Assembly: GCA_009779295.1 (NCBI GenBank)
Contig: WREN01000084.1
Location: 1 to 8,266, forward strand
Origin: Oscillospiraceae bacterium
GTDB taxonomy: Bacteria > Bacillota > Clostridia > Oscillospirales > CAG-272
Reading direction: 5' to 3'
DNA: 8,266 nucleotides
Positions within the stretch are counted from its first letter, which is position 1; each line of letters begins with the position of its first letter. Both the position numbers and the translations under genes were made by a program. Shown in pieces: positions 6,960 to 8,266 of this stretch. Under the pieces are notes generated by a model. It was not told the DNA's origin. It saw only the letters and a list, made by a program, of their open reading frames with translations, and ran no database searches.

Positions 6960-8266
6960 ATGAACATGAACACATTAAAAATCGGATGGGCTTCGCGCGA
7001 TATTTCTACCGATAAACCTATCAATATTCCGGGGCAGTTTCATATGCGTATTTCTCAGGGTATCACCGACCCGCTGACCGCAAACGTGCTGTTAATCGAA
7101 AACGGTTCGGACATAGTCGTTTTCGTTTCAATCGACGCAGTTGTGGTGCGTTCGCACCTGCTCGACGAACTGCGGGCGAAAGTTTTTTCATACACGAAAG
7201 AAATCCCTGTTGAAAAGATTATCTTGAACGCGACGCATACGCATACGGGAGCCAGCCATTACGACGATTCGGGCTGGTGGAACGAATTGAACGATATTCC
7301 CGACAGCGGCTTGAAAATCGCGTCAAGCGAAGCGTACCGCGCTTTCCTTTCGACGCAAATAGCCGAAGCTATCCTCGAAGCGTACCAGACCCGCAAGGAA
7401 GGCGGTATCGCTTACGGCTACGGTTACGCCGTCGTCGGTCACAGCAGGCGCGTCGTCTATTTCGACGACACCTCAAAACGGGCGGGAGGCGTTGTGAACG
7501 GTTATATGGTAAACGGTCACGGCGTTATGTACGGCAACACGGCTGACGATAATTTCAGCCATTACGAAGCAGGAACCGATTCTTTTGTGAACGTCATGTT
7601 TACTTTCGATTCAACCAACAATCTTACCGGCGCGGTTGTGAATATTCCGTGTCCGTCGCAGAATTCCGAACACGACGTTAAACTCTCCGCCGATTACTGG
7701 CACAATATACGCAGCGCTATCCGTGAAAAGTTCGGCGATATTTACATTTTAGGGCAATGCGCCGCGGGCGGCGATTTATCACCGCGTGTTTTACACTACA
7801 AACAGGCTCAAGAACGCCGTTTCAAACTCAAATACGGCGGCACAGACCGCAAAGATTTCGACGAGCGCAAAGACATCGGCGAACGCGTCGCTTGCGCTTT
7901 TGCCGAAATTTACGGCTGGGCGAAGAATGACATCCAAACCGAGCTGCCGATTACGCACGTTGTTGAGACCGTCAACCTCTCCAAACGGATAATTACCGAT
8001 GAGGAGTTGGATTTCTGCACGGCACAATTGAAGAAACTTGAAGACAGACAATTCAGTACAGATACGTCAAATCCTATCGCCATGCTGAATCATAACTCCG
8101 CTTTGCAGGCCGAACGCAGCAGATATAAGGAAATTCTAAAACGTTACGAAGAACAAACCACAAATCCCAAACTGCCGATGGAGTTGCATATTTTGCGCAT
8201 TGGCGATATTTCGTTCGCGACGAACCGCTTCGAATTATACATGGATTTCATGCACAGAATTCAAGC
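6960..8266 (+). CDS. Neutral/alkaline ceramidase-fold hydrolase, no signal peptide, 3' end outside the window
   Basis: 435 codons are present and the frame is still open at the right edge. The N-terminus MNMNTLKIGWASRDIS, with no signal peptide, leads straight into the fold. Features of the neutral/alkaline non-lysosomal ceramidase N-terminal family are visible. They include the DISTDKPINIPGQ segment (14-26), TDPLTANVLLIENG (36-49), the zinc-site motif NATHTHTG (90-97; H93, H95), GHSRR with H161, SADYW (243-247), and FATNRFEL ending in E425-L, where the family has a metal-ligand glutamate. Known ceramidases hydrolyse the amide of ceramide and are secreted. This protein appears cytosolic and sits beside a glycan-type uptake operon, so the true substrate is probably not ceramide (inference). 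It is divergently transcribed from its own promoter. Family call confident, function open. Confidence 0.85.
   Translation, partial: MNMNTLKIGWASRDISTDKPINIPGQFHMRISQGITDPLTANVLLIENGSDIVVFVSIDAVVVRSHLLDELRAKVFSYTKEIPVEKIILNATHTHTGASHYDDSGWWNELNDIPDSGLKIASSEAYRAFLSTQIAEAILEAYQTRKEGGIAYGYGYAVVGHSRRVVYFDDTSKRAGGVVNGYMVNGHGVMYGNTADDNFSHYEAGTDSFVNVMFTFDSTNNLTGAVVNIPCPSQNSEHDVKLSADYWHNIRSAIREKFGDIYILGQCAAGGDLSPRVLHYKQAQERRFKLKYGGTDRKDFDERKDIGERVACAFAEIYGWAKNDIQTELPITHVVETVNLSKRIITDEELDFCTAQLKKLEDRQFSTDTSNPIAMLNHNSALQAERSRYKEILKRYEEQTTNPKLPMELHILRIGDISFATNRFELYMDFMHRIQ

Noticed and set aside
7277..7546. Arginine-rich 89-codon plus-strand frame inside the ceramidase-like gene
   Set aside because: It is an out-of-frame reading of the GC-rich part of a conserved enzyme; the Arg/Ser-rich composition is typical of a shifted frame.

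Overview
The window looks like a piece of a Bacillota (probably anaerobic Clostridia) chromosome or metagenome contig. The support is strong GGAGG-type ribosome binding sites, consensus sigma-A-like promoters in an AT-rich intergenic strip, several lipoproteins with Gram-positive-style signal peptides, and solute-binding proteins of a type I associate with Paenibacillus and Lachnospiraceae. This placement is an inference from style; no marker gene is present.

Layout. One minus-strand operon fills positions 1-6797. In transcription order it holds three tandem paralogous solute-binding lipoprotein genes (6797-5337, 5312-3861, 3855-2395), a 692-residue cytosolic glycoside-hydrolase-like protein (2377-299), and the first 99 codons of a polysaccharide-deacetylase-like protein (299-1, running off the left edge). 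Spacing is tight throughout: 24 nt, 5 nt (or a 4-nt overlap), 17 nt, and a 1-nt stop/start overlap. A 162-bp AT-rich strip (6798-6959) carries two back-to-back promoters. To its right, on the plus strand, a protein of the neutral/alkaline ceramidase fold starts at 6960 and runs off the right edge after 435 codons. Every stretch longer than 300 bases is coding.

How it may work together (inference). The three lipoproteins would capture related ligands, probably oligosaccharides, at the cell surface for an ABC importer whose permease and ATPase genes are not in the window. The hydrolase-like, deacetylase-like and ceramidase-like proteins all lack signal peptides and would act on the imported material in the cytoplasm. 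Two of the three belong to families that cleave amide bonds. The third has a GH20/GH67-like architecture. Together they would fit an N-acylated amino-sugar substrate, but nothing in the window fixes the substrate.

Most notable points: the three binding-protein genes have a mosaic relationship, with the start of the third resembling the second and its end resembling the first. The second/third gene junction appears to have lost its spacer and now uses a Shine-Dalgarno inside the preceding coding sequence. All three binding proteins share an EF-hand/dockerin-like acidic loop. A cytosolic ceramidase-fold enzyme is divergently paired with a sugar-type operon.
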